Positions 8,864 through 17,307 are shown, numbered from the stretch's first letter. The stretch: 64,000 nt of DNA from Ochrobactrum sp. CM-21-5 (GCF_014253075.1 NZ_JACLZJ010000004.1:1-64000), one strand, 5' to 3'. The notes: generated by a model not told the origin, from the letters alone. Made by a program: numbers and translations.

Positions 8864-10012
8864 ATGAGCGTCGTGGCCGATGCTGAAGAGCCGGGGGAGC
8901 ATAGGGGTATCGTCCCCGACACGCTTGCCGAGGTTTCAACGCGCGAAGCGGAGGCCCGCCCCAATACGACCCTGGAACGAAAATTGGGTACGTTCTGGCG
9001 GGTGCAAACCGTCGGCTGGCTCTTCAGTGCGGTGTTTGGCTTCGTCTCCAGAATCATCGCCTTCGAAGAATTGGCATTTGCTCTGACGCTGACAGCGGTT
9101 CTCGAACCAATCGGATTTTCGTTGACTGCCTTAGCGCACTCTTTCTTCCGTGATCGCATCAGAGGCGGTGTAACCCTGATGGTTGTCGTGGTGGCGCTGA
9201 TATTGTCGGTCCTTGCCGGGTTGAGCCAGATGCTGGTTGCCGATGCGATCAAAACGGCGATGCTAACGCAGAGCGACCCTAACCTGGTTTCCGGCAAGCT
9301 TGTCATACCTGCCGTCTATTATACGCTGGTGTTTATGGGATGGTCGCTCGCCTACCTATGGATCAACGCTGAAGTAGATGTGCGTACGGCGCGGGTCCAA
9401 CGAGGCGAGGCGCGGGAAGCTGCTCTCTACGCCGAACTGAACCAATTGCGGTCGCAACTGGATTCGCATTTTTTGTTCAATGCCCTGAATGTCGTGGCAA
9501 TGGAGATTCCTGAATCTCCCGATATAGCGCTTGAGATGACAAAGCGCGTAGCAGCCTATTTGCGCTACTCTCTCGCTCATCATGACCAGCGACTGTGCTC
9601 CCTGTCAGAGGAATTGGAAGCGGTACATAACTATTTACGCATCCAGGAATTGAGGTTCGAAAGCCGGCTAAATTATAAGTTTAATGTCGACCCGAATATC
9701 GAGAAAGCTCAGGTTCCCCATCTTGTTATGCAGCCACTTATCGAAAATGCGGTTAAACACGGTCTCGCCACCGCCAATGGGTATCTTGCAATCTCGGTTA
9801 CAGTCGAACGACGGGGTGCGCAACTTGCGCTGGAAATCCGAAACTCCGGCCAGTTGAAGACGCAAAGCCGGGATCGGCCGGCAGTTGGTCTTGCCAATAC
9901 CCGCCGCCGATTGGAATTGCATTATCCCGACCGCCACAGGCTGACCATAGACCGGACAGAGGACGAGGTGATTGTGAGAATGACACTATGGGGGAGCGCA
10001 TGTTACGCCTGA
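8864..10012 (+). CDS. LytS/YehU-type sensor histidine kinase
   Basis: A 382-residue kinase. ATG 8864 is preferred over GTG 8852 because GGGGGG lies four bases before it. Several hydrophobic segments between about 45 and 165 form the membrane sensor part. The phosphoacceptor is His202 in QLDSHFLFNAL, the hallmark of the His_kinase (PF06580-type) group. The N box reads QPLIENAVKHG and the G box VGLANTRRRLE. It overlaps the downstream LytTR response regulator by 13 bases, which indicates translational coupling and a two-component pair. The signal is unknown; the sensor part is not a recognised ligand domain. Confidence 0.88.
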   Translation: MSVVADAEEPGEHRGIVPDTLAEVSTREAEARPNTTLERKLGTFWRVQTVGWLFSAVFGFVSRIIAFEELAFALTLTAVLEPIGFSLTALAHSFFRDRIRGGVTLMVVVVALILSVLAGLSQMLVADAIKTAMLTQSDPNLVSGKLVIPAVYYTLVFMGWSLAYLWINAEVDVRTARVQRGEAREAALYAELNQLRSQLDSHFLFNALNVVAMEIPESPDIALEMTKRVAAYLRYSLAHHDQRLCSLSEELEAVHNYLRIQELRFESRLNYKFNVDPNIEKAQVPHLVMQPLIENAVKHGLATANGYLAISVTVERRGAQLALEIRNSGQLKTQSRDRPAVGLANTRRRLELHYPDRHRLTIDRTEDEVIVRMTLWGSACYA

Positions 10013-10755
10013 TGCTGGTCGATGATGAACCGCGTGCGCGCCGTGGCTTGAAGCGGATCATAAACATGAACGCAGACGCTCGGATTGTCGGCGAAGCGGG
10101 TTCGCTCGCCGACGCGTGCCAATTGGCCAATGCACTCAAGCCGGATGCCATCTTTCTGGATGTCGAGCTTGGCGACGGGCACGGGTTCGACCTTTTGGAC
10201 CAGTTAGATCTGAAGCCGGCCATCGTCTTCGTCACGGGGCACAGCGCTTACGCGCCGCAGGCATTCGATGTCGCGGCACTTGACTACCTCTTGAAGCCGG
10301 TCGATGAAGATCGGATCTCGGTCACTCTGGAACGAATACGGCGGTTTCAGGAGCAGGCAGGTCGGGATTGCTCAGCCCATCCGGATCAACCAAAACGCGT
10401 CCACATCAGACTGCCGGGCCGTTCGGCTACCGTGCCTGTCGACAAGATCGCGCTCCTGATGGCTGTGGGTGATTTCACCCGCATCCTGATGGCCGATGGC
10501 CACAATCATTTCGTATGCCGCCTGCTCCGAGGCTTCGAGGCCGAACTTGCCGAGCCGCCATTCGTGCGCGTCAGCCGCTCCCTGCTTTTCAATCTTGATC
10601 ATGTGGAGAATGTTGCCGCCCATGATGGCGGTCGGTCGGTCGTGTCGTTCGGCAGCAAGTTGGAGCCGGTCGTGCTGGGGCGCATGCCCACCCGGCGCCT
10701 GCTGGGTCACCTTCCCCTCGCATCGACCGAAACGCGCTTCAAAAGGAAAGGCTAG
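10000..10755 (+). CDS. LytTR-family response regulator
   Basis: A 251-residue regulator beginning MLRLMLVDDE. The ATG at 10000 has GGGGAG four bases upstream and is preferred to ATG 9988. The receiver domain has acidic Asp8/Asp9 and phosphoacceptor Asp54 (IFLDVEL), and ends with LKPV. Residues about 135-240 form a LytTR DNA-binding domain (ALLMAVGDFTRIL, FVRVSRSLLFNLDHVE). Regulators of this class bind pairs of direct repeats. It is partnered with the kinase whose gene it overlaps. Its stop codon interleaves with that of the convergent membrane-protein gene. Confidence 0.9.
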   Translation: MLRLMLVDDEPRARRGLKRIINMNADARIVGEAGSLADACQLANALKPDAIFLDVELGDGHGFDLLDQLDLKPAIVFVTGHSAYAPQAFDVAALDYLLKPVDEDRISVTLERIRRFQEQAGRDCSAHPDQPKRVHIRLPGRSATVPVDKIALLMAVGDFTRILMADGHNHFVCRLLRGFEAELAEPPFVRVSRSLLFNLDHVENVAAHDGGRSVVSFGSKLEPVVLGRMPTRRLLGHLPLASTETRFKRKG

Positions 10756-11189
10756 GCTGTAGGGATGCTGCCTGCTGCCGTCCATTGGCCAGGCCTGCCC
10801 CGCTCGCTTATGAAGTAGACGATACTGTAGGCTACAATCGTCACATCGGCGAGAAAGGCCGGAAAGTAGCCCATTACCCAAGGCTCATCGAGATTGGTGA
10901 GAAAAAGATAGACGACAAGGCTTTTCTCGACAGCGCTGAAAAGCATCGTCTCGAAGCGCAGCCATGGACGAAACGCGGCGACAACCATCAAGGCACCGAT
11001 GCCAAACACCATGAGACCCCAATGCCGCAGGACCGGTATGCTGGAGGGTGTGTAATCGACGAAGCCGCCAAGCAGTGACGTGATCGCACCGATGTCGAAC
11101 GCAAGCGGCAGGGTCGCGCATGTGACCAGCCCGAACAGGATCAGGAACCACTTGATGGTCCGGTCGATGAAAGCGTTGATGGCACGCAT
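10752..11189 (-). CDS. integral membrane protein of unknown function
   Basis: About 145 residues with four likely membrane spans (WFLILFGLVTCATLPLAF; LRHWGLMVFGIGALMVVAA; ETMLFSAVEKSLVVYLFL; FLADVTIVAYSIVYFI). ATG 11189 is chosen because GGAG lies 7 bases upstream. The in-frame extension to 11270 carries no membrane or signal feature and overlaps the decayed sulfatase sequence. No catalytic motif is seen. It sits downstream of a sulfatase remnant and the fourth GTTAC-N-GTAAC palindrome, so it was probably the second gene of a sulfatase operon that has lost its first gene. The stop overlaps the stop of the LytTR gene. Confidence 0.65.
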   Translation of the reverse strand: MRAINAFIDRTIKWFLILFGLVTCATLPLAFDIGAITSLLGGFVDYTPSSIPVLRHWGLMVFGIGALMVVAAFRPWLRFETMLFSAVEKSLVVYLFLTNLDEPWVMGYFPAFLADVTIVAYSIVYFISERGRPGQWTAAGSIPTA

Positions 11190-11271
11190 GTCTTTCTCCG
11201 AAGAAGGGATGTACGGTTGCGGCGCGTTTTCCGTCCACCTTTGCGACAGGTAGTTCGAACCGTCTGACAAG

Positions 11272-11346
11272 ACGATAGTAGCTGGAGGTCAGCATACCTT
11301 CGTCGGCGAGTTTATCGATGTTCGGCATCGCTCTGTCGCCGTGCGC
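11272..11346 (-). pseudogene. arylsulfatase N-terminal remnant
   Basis: The leftward reading HGDRAMPNIDKLADEG followed by MLTSSYY matches the conserved N-terminal sulfatase stretch (PNID..A.eG....yY), the same region as PNIDSIARDGIM in the intact sulfatase at 1879. Immediately afterwards the frame diverges to unrelated sequence, and the CxxxR region is absent. About 25 codons therefore remain. This is decay by deletion, not a functional gene. Confidence 0.6.
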
Positions 11347-11402
11347 GCCTCGTTAGGCCCCTGACTCTAATGGCATAATCCCGCTCTAAACTGCCGATTG
11401 GA

Positions 11403-11417
11403 GTACGTTACTGTAAC
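11403..11417. promoter_or_regulatory. GTTAC-N-GTAAC palindrome, copy 4
   Basis: GTACGTTACTGTAAC, with a perfect GTTAC-T-GTAAC at 11407-11417 and the same GTAC prefix as copy 1. It lies 60 bases upstream of the sulfatase remnant in the leftward direction, the same placement as copy 1 relative to the FGE-sulfatase operon. Confidence 0.6.
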
Positions 11418-11556
11418 AATGGGCCTGGGCCGAGAATCCGATAACCCAGATTGTCCGCCACCGTGCTGTGTTGGGCCGTTCGTGCAAACCAGATGAACAG
11501 CTGCGCCGCTTATTGACGATTACTGGCCGAAACCGGCCGGACCGCTCACAGTTCCG

Positions 11557-11831
11557 TCAGTCCTCAAGCTCACGCGGTCTCCCAACGGCGCGTTGCTGCT
11601 GTCTGAGGGCAAGCGGTTCAATTTTGCCTGGATGGCTTTGTCGCAAAGTTTTGAGCAGGAGAGATCCCATCAGACTGGCAAGCCGAACCGCCGCATCCTC
11701 AGCAACAAAATCATCCAGGCTCTCTGTCGGCAGACGCACGGCCTGTCGCTCCGAGATTTCTACGCCGGTGTTACCTCGGGGCTGGACCATAACCACCGAA
11801 AATACCGGCAAGTAACGCGCAAGCGCGTTAC
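11557..11831 (-). mobile_element. IS1182-type transposase remnant with 9-bp inverted repeat
   Basis: From the ATG at 11790 the leftward reading contains RQAVRLPTESLDDFVAEDA and later AVGRPRE, the opening of IS1182-like transposases (SLDDFV.ed..vR...., then tGRP). It stops after about 77 residues, so only the 5' end remains. Just upstream, GTAACGCGC at 11812-11820 and GCGCGTTAC at 11823-11831 form a perfect inverted repeat two bases apart. That is either an element end or the element's own control site. Confidence 0.5.
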
Positions 11832-11961
11832 CCGTAGCAAGGAGAATACTTGTTATATGGTAGTTAACACACAGTATAATTGCGCTCATATATAAGTCGT
11901 GGCGCATAGAAATATTTGGAAAAACCACTTAGGGTACTTAGGATATCTAATAATTTCGGCT

Positions 11962-12651
11962 TTAAGGCGTAAGCCCTGCGCATTGGGCAGTATTCCGTAT
12001 ATGCGATTCCATTTCTTGCTTTGCATTCATGCCATCATTGATTGCGAGGGCCATGATAATTCGCCGATGTTCGGCTATCGACTCCTTCATGCGATCTGGA
12101 TTTGTCATTGGAATCGGCTGGCGTTGGGTTTCGGCCAGTTGCTGACGCATTGTGCCGTACAGTGCTCGCAACATCGCATTTGAGCAGGCGGACACGATTA
12201 TGCTGTGAAACTCAAGGTCGGCCTCAACATTTGACAACCGATCTTGATGGGACCAGCCCTCTTCCATCATGCGTGTTGCTGCCTCCATCTGCTCTAGTTG
12301 GAGCTGGGTTAAACGCCCGGCGGCCAGCCGCGCAATCTCGCCCTCGAGCATGATACGGGTCTGAAACACGTCAAAGACCGAATAGCTCTCTGAGTAACGC
12401 CAGGGCGCCATACGTGCCGTTTGCCCCTGCGGATGATCGACAACGAAAGTTCCTCTGCCCGGCTCCGTCTTCAAGAGGCCAAGTGTTTCCAAGGTAAGGA
12501 GTGCTTCACGTAGCGAGGCGCGACTGATACCGAACTTTTGCGAGAATTCTCGTTGCGATGGAATTTTATCGCCCGGCTTCAACGTACCGTCCGTAATCAT
12601 CGACTGAATCTCATGCGCTACCGATTGCGGAACAAGCGTCTTGTTGAGCAT
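11962..12651 (-). CDS. FCD-type GntR transcriptional regulator
   Basis: A 229-residue regulator. ATG 12651 is chosen because GAGG lies 6 bases upstream; the longer frame to 12693 adds 14 residues. Residues 15-75 are the GntR winged helix (LKPGDKIPSQREFSQKFGISRASLREALLTLE) and the remainder is an FCD effector domain (LEGEIARLAAGRLT...DLEFHSIIVSACSN). Such regulators usually sense an organic acid and repress a nearby catabolic operon. It is divergent from an amino-acid ABC transporter operon, with a perfect 15-bp palindrome of FCD-operator type between them at 12750. Confidence 0.88.
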   Translation of the reverse strand: MLNKTLVPQSVAHEIQSMITDGTLKPGDKIPSQREFSQKFGISRASLREALLTLETLGLLKTEPGRGTFVVDHPQGQTARMAPWRYSESYSVFDVFQTRIMLEGEIARLAAGRLTQLQLEQMEAATRMMEEGWSHQDRLSNVEADLEFHSIIVSACSNAMLRALYGTMRQQLAETQRQPIPMTNPDRMKESIAEHRRIIMALAINDGMNAKQEMESHIRNTAQCAGLTP

Positions 12652-12749
12652 TCGTATCCTCTTTCTCGACCCGGCAACGGCGGGGATGTTCAAACCTATT
12701 TCTCATTGGCGCTCTTGCAAAGGAGAAATAGTTATGGTTATCTGGCCTA

Positions 12750-12764
12750 ACTGGTCAGACCAGT
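12750..12764. promoter_or_regulatory. FCD/GntR operator palindrome
   Basis: ACTGGTC-A-GACCAGT is a perfect palindrome with the TGGTC..GACCA core known for FCD-GntR proteins such as LldR and PdhR (TTGGT..ACCAA type). It lies between the divergent GntR gene and the ABC transporter operon, 45 bases before the binding-protein start. Confidence 0.7.
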
Positions 12765-12808
12765 AGGACCATATAGAAGAGCTTGCGCTCAAAAAGCAAG
12801 GGGAACCA

Positions 12809-13606
12809 ATGACACACGTATCGAAATTCAAATCCGCGCTGCTATCCGCGATCTGCGTTGCAGCTACTCTCGCTCCCGCGGGCGCGGCAGACCTGATGGT
12901 CGGCGCCAATATCGGCAACATACCGTGGGAATTCCAGGATGCCGACGGCAAGGTCGTTGGCTTCGAGGTCGATCTTGTCAACGAAATCGGCAAGCGGCTG
13001 GGAAAGTCCGTTGAGTTCGTAAATACGCCGTTCAACGGTCTATTTTCGGCTGTTCAATCGGGCCGGATCAATATTGGTATCTCGTCGATAACCATCACCG
13101 ACAAGCGATTGGAATCCGTTGCTTTCGCGCAGCCTTATTATGACAGCGACCAATCGCTCACCGTTACAGCATCAACAGGTATAACTGGTCTCAAGGAGAT
13201 GGAAGGCAAAGTTATTGGAGTTGATACCGGTTCAACTGGTGACATGTGGGTCGAAAAGAATAAATCAGATTACAAGTTCGGTGACGTTCGCCGCTTCGAG
13301 GGGCTTTCGCCGGCAATGCTGGATCTCGTTGCAGGACGGATCGATGGTTATATCAGTGACATTCCGGCGCTCCTTTACTACGTCAAGGACAAGCCCGACC
13401 TGAAGGTGGTTGAGCGTATCCCCACCGGCGAGAAATACTCGATGATGTTCAAGAAGGGCGATCCTCTCGCCGCAGAAGTAAACGCGGTCATCACGACGCT
13501 TAAGGGTGAAGGCTTCATCGCCAACTTGCACGAAAACTGGTTCGGAGCAAAAGCCGAGGATGCCACTTCGACTGTCGCTGTGTTCGACATGCCGGGTTCC
13601 AAGTGA
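12809..13606 (+). CDS. polar amino-acid ABC transporter, substrate-binding protein
   Basis: A 265-residue periplasmic binding protein of the family 3 (HisJ/GlnH) type. Signal peptide cleavage is near APAGAAD (about residue 27). Family features are PWEFQDADGKVVGFEVDL at the N-lobe, QSGRINIGISSITIT in the middle and GKVIGVDTGSTGD in the second lobe. The start has AAGGGGAA 5 bases upstream. It is the first gene of an operon with a permease and ATPase. The ligand is likely a polar amino acid or analogue; it cannot be read from sequence. Confidence 0.9.
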   Translation: MTHVSKFKSALLSAICVAATLAPAGAADLMVGANIGNIPWEFQDADGKVVGFEVDLVNEIGKRLGKSVEFVNTPFNGLFSAVQSGRINIGISSITITDKRLESVAFAQPYYDSDQSLTVTASTGITGLKEMEGKVIGVDTGSTGDMWVEKNKSDYKFGDVRRFEGLSPAMLDLVAGRIDGYISDIPALLYYVKDKPDLKVVERIPTGEKYSMMFKKGDPLAAEVNAVITTLKGEGFIANLHENWFGAKAEDATSTVAVFDMPGSK

Positions 13607-13618
13607 TCTGACAATCTA

Positions 13619-13636
13619 GCGGGGCTTCGGCCTCGC
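13619..13636 (+). terminator. hairpin after binding-protein gene
   Basis: GCGGGGC-TTCG-GCCTCGC forms a 7-bp stem with one G-T pair and a stable TTCG loop, followed by CGGTTTT. It lies between the binding-protein stop and the permease start. This position usually reduces read-through and protects the upstream mRNA, giving excess binding protein. Confidence 0.5.
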
Positions 13637-13661
13637 CGGTTTTCCGAGGGAGCCGACCGGC

Positions 13662-14333
13662 ATGAATCTCATCGATACCTTCTTTAACGTCAAAGTGTTG
13701 CTCGATAGCTTGCCGCAGCTGTTATGGGGGCTGCTCGTCACGCTCAAGATCGGCGTTACGAGCATCCTCTGCGGATTGGCCGGGGGGCTCTTCCTTGCTG
13801 TTGGCCGCCTTTATTCGCCGGCTTTTTTCAAGCCATTGATCCGGATCTATATTGACTTCTTCCGATCGATACCGCTGCTGGTACTTTTGATCATCGTCTA
13901 CTACGCGCTTCCCTTTGTGGGGATAAAGTTATCTCCATTTTTGTCCGCAGTTACAGCGCTTAGCCTCGTTTCGGCTGCTTACACCGCAGAAATCTTCCGC
14001 GCGGGCATCGAGGCAATACCAAGCGGGCAGTTTGAGGCATCGGCGGCGCTGGGCCTTTCGAACAGATACACAATGGTTGATGTCATCCTGCCCCAAGCGA
14101 TCCGCGTTGTTATTCCGCCGCTCACCAATAATTGCATCAATGTACTGAAGGATACCGCGCTCGCCTCCGTCGTCGCGATGCCGGATCTCCTGAAGCAGGC
14201 AACTCAGGCGCAATCGTTGGCCGCCAATCCGACGCCACTCATTGGTGCGGCCGCCATCTATGTTGCGTTGCTTTGGCCGCTGGTCATCATGGTTGCCAAG
14301 TTTGAAGGACATTTCAGCCGGGGGAGGCGCTGA
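13662..14333 (+). CDS. polar amino-acid ABC transporter, permease
   Basis: A 223-residue HisM/GlnP-family permease with about five membrane spans. The EAA loop that contacts the ATPase is visible as [22 protein letters not shown]. It is cotranscribed with the binding protein before it, and its stop overlaps the ATPase start by one base (TGATG), so the two are translationally coupled. Only one permease is present, so it probably works as a homodimer. Confidence 0.9.
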   Translation: MNLIDTFFNVKVLLDSLPQLLWGLLVTLKIGVTSILCGLAGGLFLAVGRLYSPAFFKPLIRIYIDFFRSIPLLVLLIIVYYALPFVGIKLSPFLSAVTALSLVSAAYTAEIFRAGIEAIPSGQFEASAALGLSNRYTMVDVILPQAIRVVIPPLTNNCINVLKDTALASVVAMPDLLKQATQAQSLAANPTPLIGAAAIYVALLWPLVIMVAKFEGHFSRGRR

Positions 14334-15070
14334 TGACTGCTCTCATTTCCATCCGCGGGCTGAAGAAAGCTTTCGGTCACTTCACTGTCCTCCACGGTAT
14401 CGATCTTGACATAGCCGAAGGCGAGGTGGTCTGCGTCATCGGACCCTCGGGTTCCGGTAAATCGACTTTGATCCGCTGTATCAACCATCTGGAATCCTTC
14501 GACCCGCAAAGCAGTGTCACCGTCGACGGTATCCCGGTCGGCGAGGGCGCTGAACTTGCAAAAGTACGCGCGGAAGTCGGCATGGTATTCCAGTCGTTCA
14601 ATCTCTTCCCGCACATGACGGTGTTGCGCAACATCATGCTGGCGCCGATGCGGGTGCGAGGCACCGCTCCTTCGGAGGCGGAACGCAAGGCACGGGACCT
14701 GCTGATACGTGTCGGTATTGCCGAGCAAGCGGATAAATATCCTTCCCAGCTCTCAGGCGGGCAGCAGCAGCGTGTCGCCATAGCGCGGGCACTTGCCATG
14801 GAGCCGAAGGTACTCCTGTTCGATGAGCCAACCTCTGCACTCGATCCGGAAATGGTAGGTGAAGTGCTCGACGTGATGCGCAGGCTTGCCGGCACGGGCG
14901 TCACCATGATCGTCGTTACCCACGAAATGGGCTTTGCCCGCCAGGTTGCCGATCGCGTCATCTTCATGGACGGCGGACGCATCGTCGAGGCGGGAACGCC
15001 TTCGGATATATTCGATACCCCTCGCGAAGAACGAACACGCGGTTTCCTGCGTGCCGTCCTCAACCATTAA
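14333..15070 (+). CDS. polar amino-acid ABC transporter, ATP-binding protein
   Basis: A 245-residue GlnQ/HisP-type ATPase. Walker A is GPSGSGKST (about 42-50), the signature [15 protein letters not shown], Walker [13 protein letters not shown] and the switch His in VVTHEMGFA. It starts on the overlap with the permease stop. It energises import with the binding protein and permease of this operon. A second, diverged copy is encoded at 23935. Confidence 0.93.
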   Translation: MTALISIRGLKKAFGHFTVLHGIDLDIAEGEVVCVIGPSGSGKSTLIRCINHLESFDPQSSVTVDGIPVGEGAELAKVRAEVGMVFQSFNLFPHMTVLRNIMLAPMRVRGTAPSEAERKARDLLIRVGIAEQADKYPSQLSGGQQQRVAIARALAMEPKVLLFDEPTSALDPEMVGEVLDVMRRLAGTGVTMIVVTHEMGFARQVADRVIFMDGGRIVEAGTPSDIFDTPREERTRGFLRAVLNH

Positions 15071-15096
15071 AAAACACTTGCCCGAAGGAACAGGGA

Positions 15097-16374
15097 ATGG
15101 CCATCACGACGCCACTCGACATCGATTTTGCACGCAGTCAGTTTCCGGGCCTCAAGCGCGGTTGGACTTTTTTCGACAATGCCGGCGGATCGCAGATTCT
15201 CCAAGGTGCGCTTGACCGGATAAACGCGTTTCTGGTCGAGAAGAATGTCCAGATCGGCGGCTCCTACGCCGTATCCCAAGATGCTGCAAAAGCGCTCTAC
15301 GAGGCACGCACCGCTGCGATGCACCTCGTCAACGCCAATCGACCGGAAGAGATTGTCTTCGGCAGCTCAACCACCGCGCTCCTGCAGAACCTTGCCCGAG
15401 CCATGACGGGCCAGTTCAAACCAGGTGACGAGATCGTCGTCACGGTCAGTGACCATGAGTCCAACATCGGTCCCTGGGACCGGCTGCAGGCGGCGGGCGT
15501 TATCGTGAAGTTCTGGCCGCTAGACAGGAAGACCCTTACGCTGGAACTCGCCGATCTCGAGCCGTTGATGAGTGCGCGCACGAAGCTCGTTTGCGTTACC
15601 CACGCCTCGAACATCCTTGGAGAGATCAATCCAGTTCGGCAGATTGCCGACTTCGTCCATGCCCGCAATGCGAAATTATGCGTCGATGCGGTGGCCTATG
15701 CGCCGCACCGCGCAGTGGATGTTCAGGCATTCGACGCGGACTATTACGTGTTCAGCCTCTACAAGACCTACGGGCCGCATTATGCGCTGATGTATGGGAA
15801 ATACGATCTGCTGCTGGAGCTGGATACCCTGTACCATTACTTCTACGGTAAGGATAAAGTTCCCGGCAAGCTGGAACCTGGCAACCCCAATTACGAGTTG
15901 GCCTATGCGACCTGCGGGATCGTAGATTATCTCTGTGAGCTGGGTACCCGTGCCGGGGCCAGGGGATCGCCGCGGCAGAAGATTGAGACTGCCTTCGAGG
16001 CGATCACGCAACAGGAAGATGCCCTGACGGAACGGCTACTCGCCTATCTGCGCTCACGCAACGACTGTGAGATCATCGGCCAGCCTGTTAATCGCGACAG
16101 CAAGCGCGTCCCCACGATCTCCTTCCGTTTTGACGGGCGGGATGCAGCGGAGATTTGCAAGGTCATTGACGAAGAGAAAATCGCCATTCGCTTCGGCGAT
16201 TTCCATTCCCGGCGGTTGGCCGAATATCTTGATGTTACAGACTACAATGGCATGTTGCGCGTCTCTATGGTTCATTACAACACCATTGAGGAGATCGACC
16301 GTCTGATAGCCGCCTTCGATCGTGTTCTTTCAGACGACATCGGAGCCACCGCTCAGACGCAACGCGTGTGCTGA
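15097..16374 (+). CDS. class V aminotransferase-fold, cysteine-desulfurase-like PLP enzyme
   Basis: A 425-residue fold-type I PLP enzyme of the cysteine desulfurase-like subgroup. The N-terminus reads FFDNAGGSQ; cofactor contacts are Asp197 (CVDAVAYAPH) and the Schiff-base Lys223 (FSLYKTYGPH). The C-terminal loop where desulfurases carry the nucleophilic Cys reads GDFHSRRL, with no Cys, so sulfur transfer is unlikely. An amino-acid lyase, epimerase or transaminase role is more plausible. GGAA precedes the start, and it follows the ATPase by 26 bases, so it is the catabolic gene of the first operon, controlled through the palindrome at 12750. Confidence 0.78.
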   Translation: MAITTPLDIDFARSQFPGLKRGWTFFDNAGGSQILQGALDRINAFLVEKNVQIGGSYAVSQDAAKALYEARTAAMHLVNANRPEEIVFGSSTTALLQNLARAMTGQFKPGDEIVVTVSDHESNIGPWDRLQAAGVIVKFWPLDRKTLTLELADLEPLMSARTKLVCVTHASNILGEINPVRQIADFVHARNAKLCVDAVAYAPHRAVDVQAFDADYYVFSLYKTYGPHYALMYGKYDLLLELDTLYHYFYGKDKVPGKLEPGNPNYELAYATCGIVDYLCELGTRAGARGSPRQKIETAFEAITQQEDALTERLLAYLRSRNDCEIIGQPVNRDSKRVPTISFRFDGRDAAEICKVIDEEKIAIRFGDFHSRRLAEYLDVTDYNGMLRVSMVHYNTIEEIDRLIAAFDRVLSDDIGATAQTQRVC

Positions 16375-17190
16375 AATCTCGACCGGAGTGGATGCATTTC
16401 GATACGGGCATTCGCCGTGTAACTGAGTAATGTCGGCATTGTCGGTCGCCGGTTTCTCGAATGACTCGCTGTGTGGCGCGGGCTACACGTCTTATGAGGG
16501 AAAACCATCGTAAATGACGGCCATCTTCGCAGAGAAGCCAGATCTGGTATTTATCTGCGGAGAGGCTGCCGTCATTTGCATATCTGAATAGGGATAATAC
16601 CAAGGTCCATCAATTAACCGGTGAGCCGTGAGCGTTCATTTCGTTTACAGATCGGGGCGGTTTTGGCGAAGGAACAAGAGCGGTTCAAAAGGTGATGTCA
16701 GGTTAACTTTATCCAGTGCCATTTCGGCATGCTGTTAGATTGGTAACCGTCTGTGCCTGTCGCCTTGCAGATGAATTGCGATGGCCAAGCGCTTGGAGCA
16801 CGCGGGAGCGAAGAAGTTTCGGACGGCTGAAAAGATACTTACGAAACGTCGCAGCGCAGCCGGCGAGCCATTGGCTGAATTGCCGGCGCGGTTATTCGGC
16901 TCCTTTTGTGAACGACGTTCGACAGTGGATAACAACTGTCGTCATGCCGCGCCATAAAAGCGAAGCTTGCCGACAACAATCCGTTTCGACCGATATACTT
17001 GTTCCATAACGTGGGCCAGCAGTCGCTTGGCAGCCTAGGCCCGGCGAGTGCGGGTGATTTTTTTGAAAAAGTAAACGGTGGGGCAGTCTGGAGCCAACAA
17101 ACACGACCGTGTCACGATCCAGAGCCGGGTCCGATTTACACCAAATTCTGCACTTGGGAGCTTGTGCAAAACGCTATCCGTTTCGAATGA
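16375..17190. other. long intergenic stretch
   Basis: About 800 bases without a supportable gene between two amino-acid transporter operons. The frames present overlap one another and have no recognisable family. The one clear structure is the imperfect inverted repeat listed at 16512-16577. Confidence 0.5.
16512..16577. repeat. inverted repeat pair, small mobile-element-like structure
   Basis: AAATGACGGC at 16512-16521 and GCCGTCATTT at 16568-16577 are perfect 10-bp inverted repeats. Allowing gaps the match continues inward (CGCAGA against TCTGCG). The 46-base loop is too long for a terminator. It may be a tiny non-autonomous element or the ends of a collapsed IS. Confidence 0.4.
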
Positions 17191-17197
17191 AACGAGC

Positions 17198-17242
17198 TTG
17201 ACACATTTTATGTTTGCATTATTTTGGTATTCCAATAATATG
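17198..17242 (+). promoter_or_regulatory. candidate sigma70 promoter with overlapping operator
   Basis: TTGACA at 17198 and TATTTT at 17220, 16 bases apart, form a candidate promoter for the second transporter operon. Over and just after the -10 lies an inverted repeat with core TTGG-TATT-CCAA and AT-rich arms (ATTATT / AATAAT). A regulator bound there would block transcription; one of the GntR proteins at 26264 or 27072 is a reasonable candidate. Confidence 0.45.
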
Positions 17243-17307
17243 CATTGATGCCGGGGGGGCATTTTGATGCAATAGAATTGGACATCTATTCGGAGGAGGG
17301 TAGATCG

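Noticed and set aside
11812-11831. Fifth copy of the GTTAC-N-GTAAC operator
   Set aside because: It is GTAACGCGC..GCGCGTTAC, with half-sites in the reverse order and a different core; better explained as an IS1182-type end.
15097-16374. Kynureninase for the kynurenine-type cluster
   Set aside because: It belongs to the cysteine-desulfurase-like subgroup and lies in another operon with an amino-acid transporter.
16716-17009. 97-codon frame in the 16.4-17.2 kb gap
   Set aside because: Overlapping frames on both strands are equally open; no ribosome site or family.
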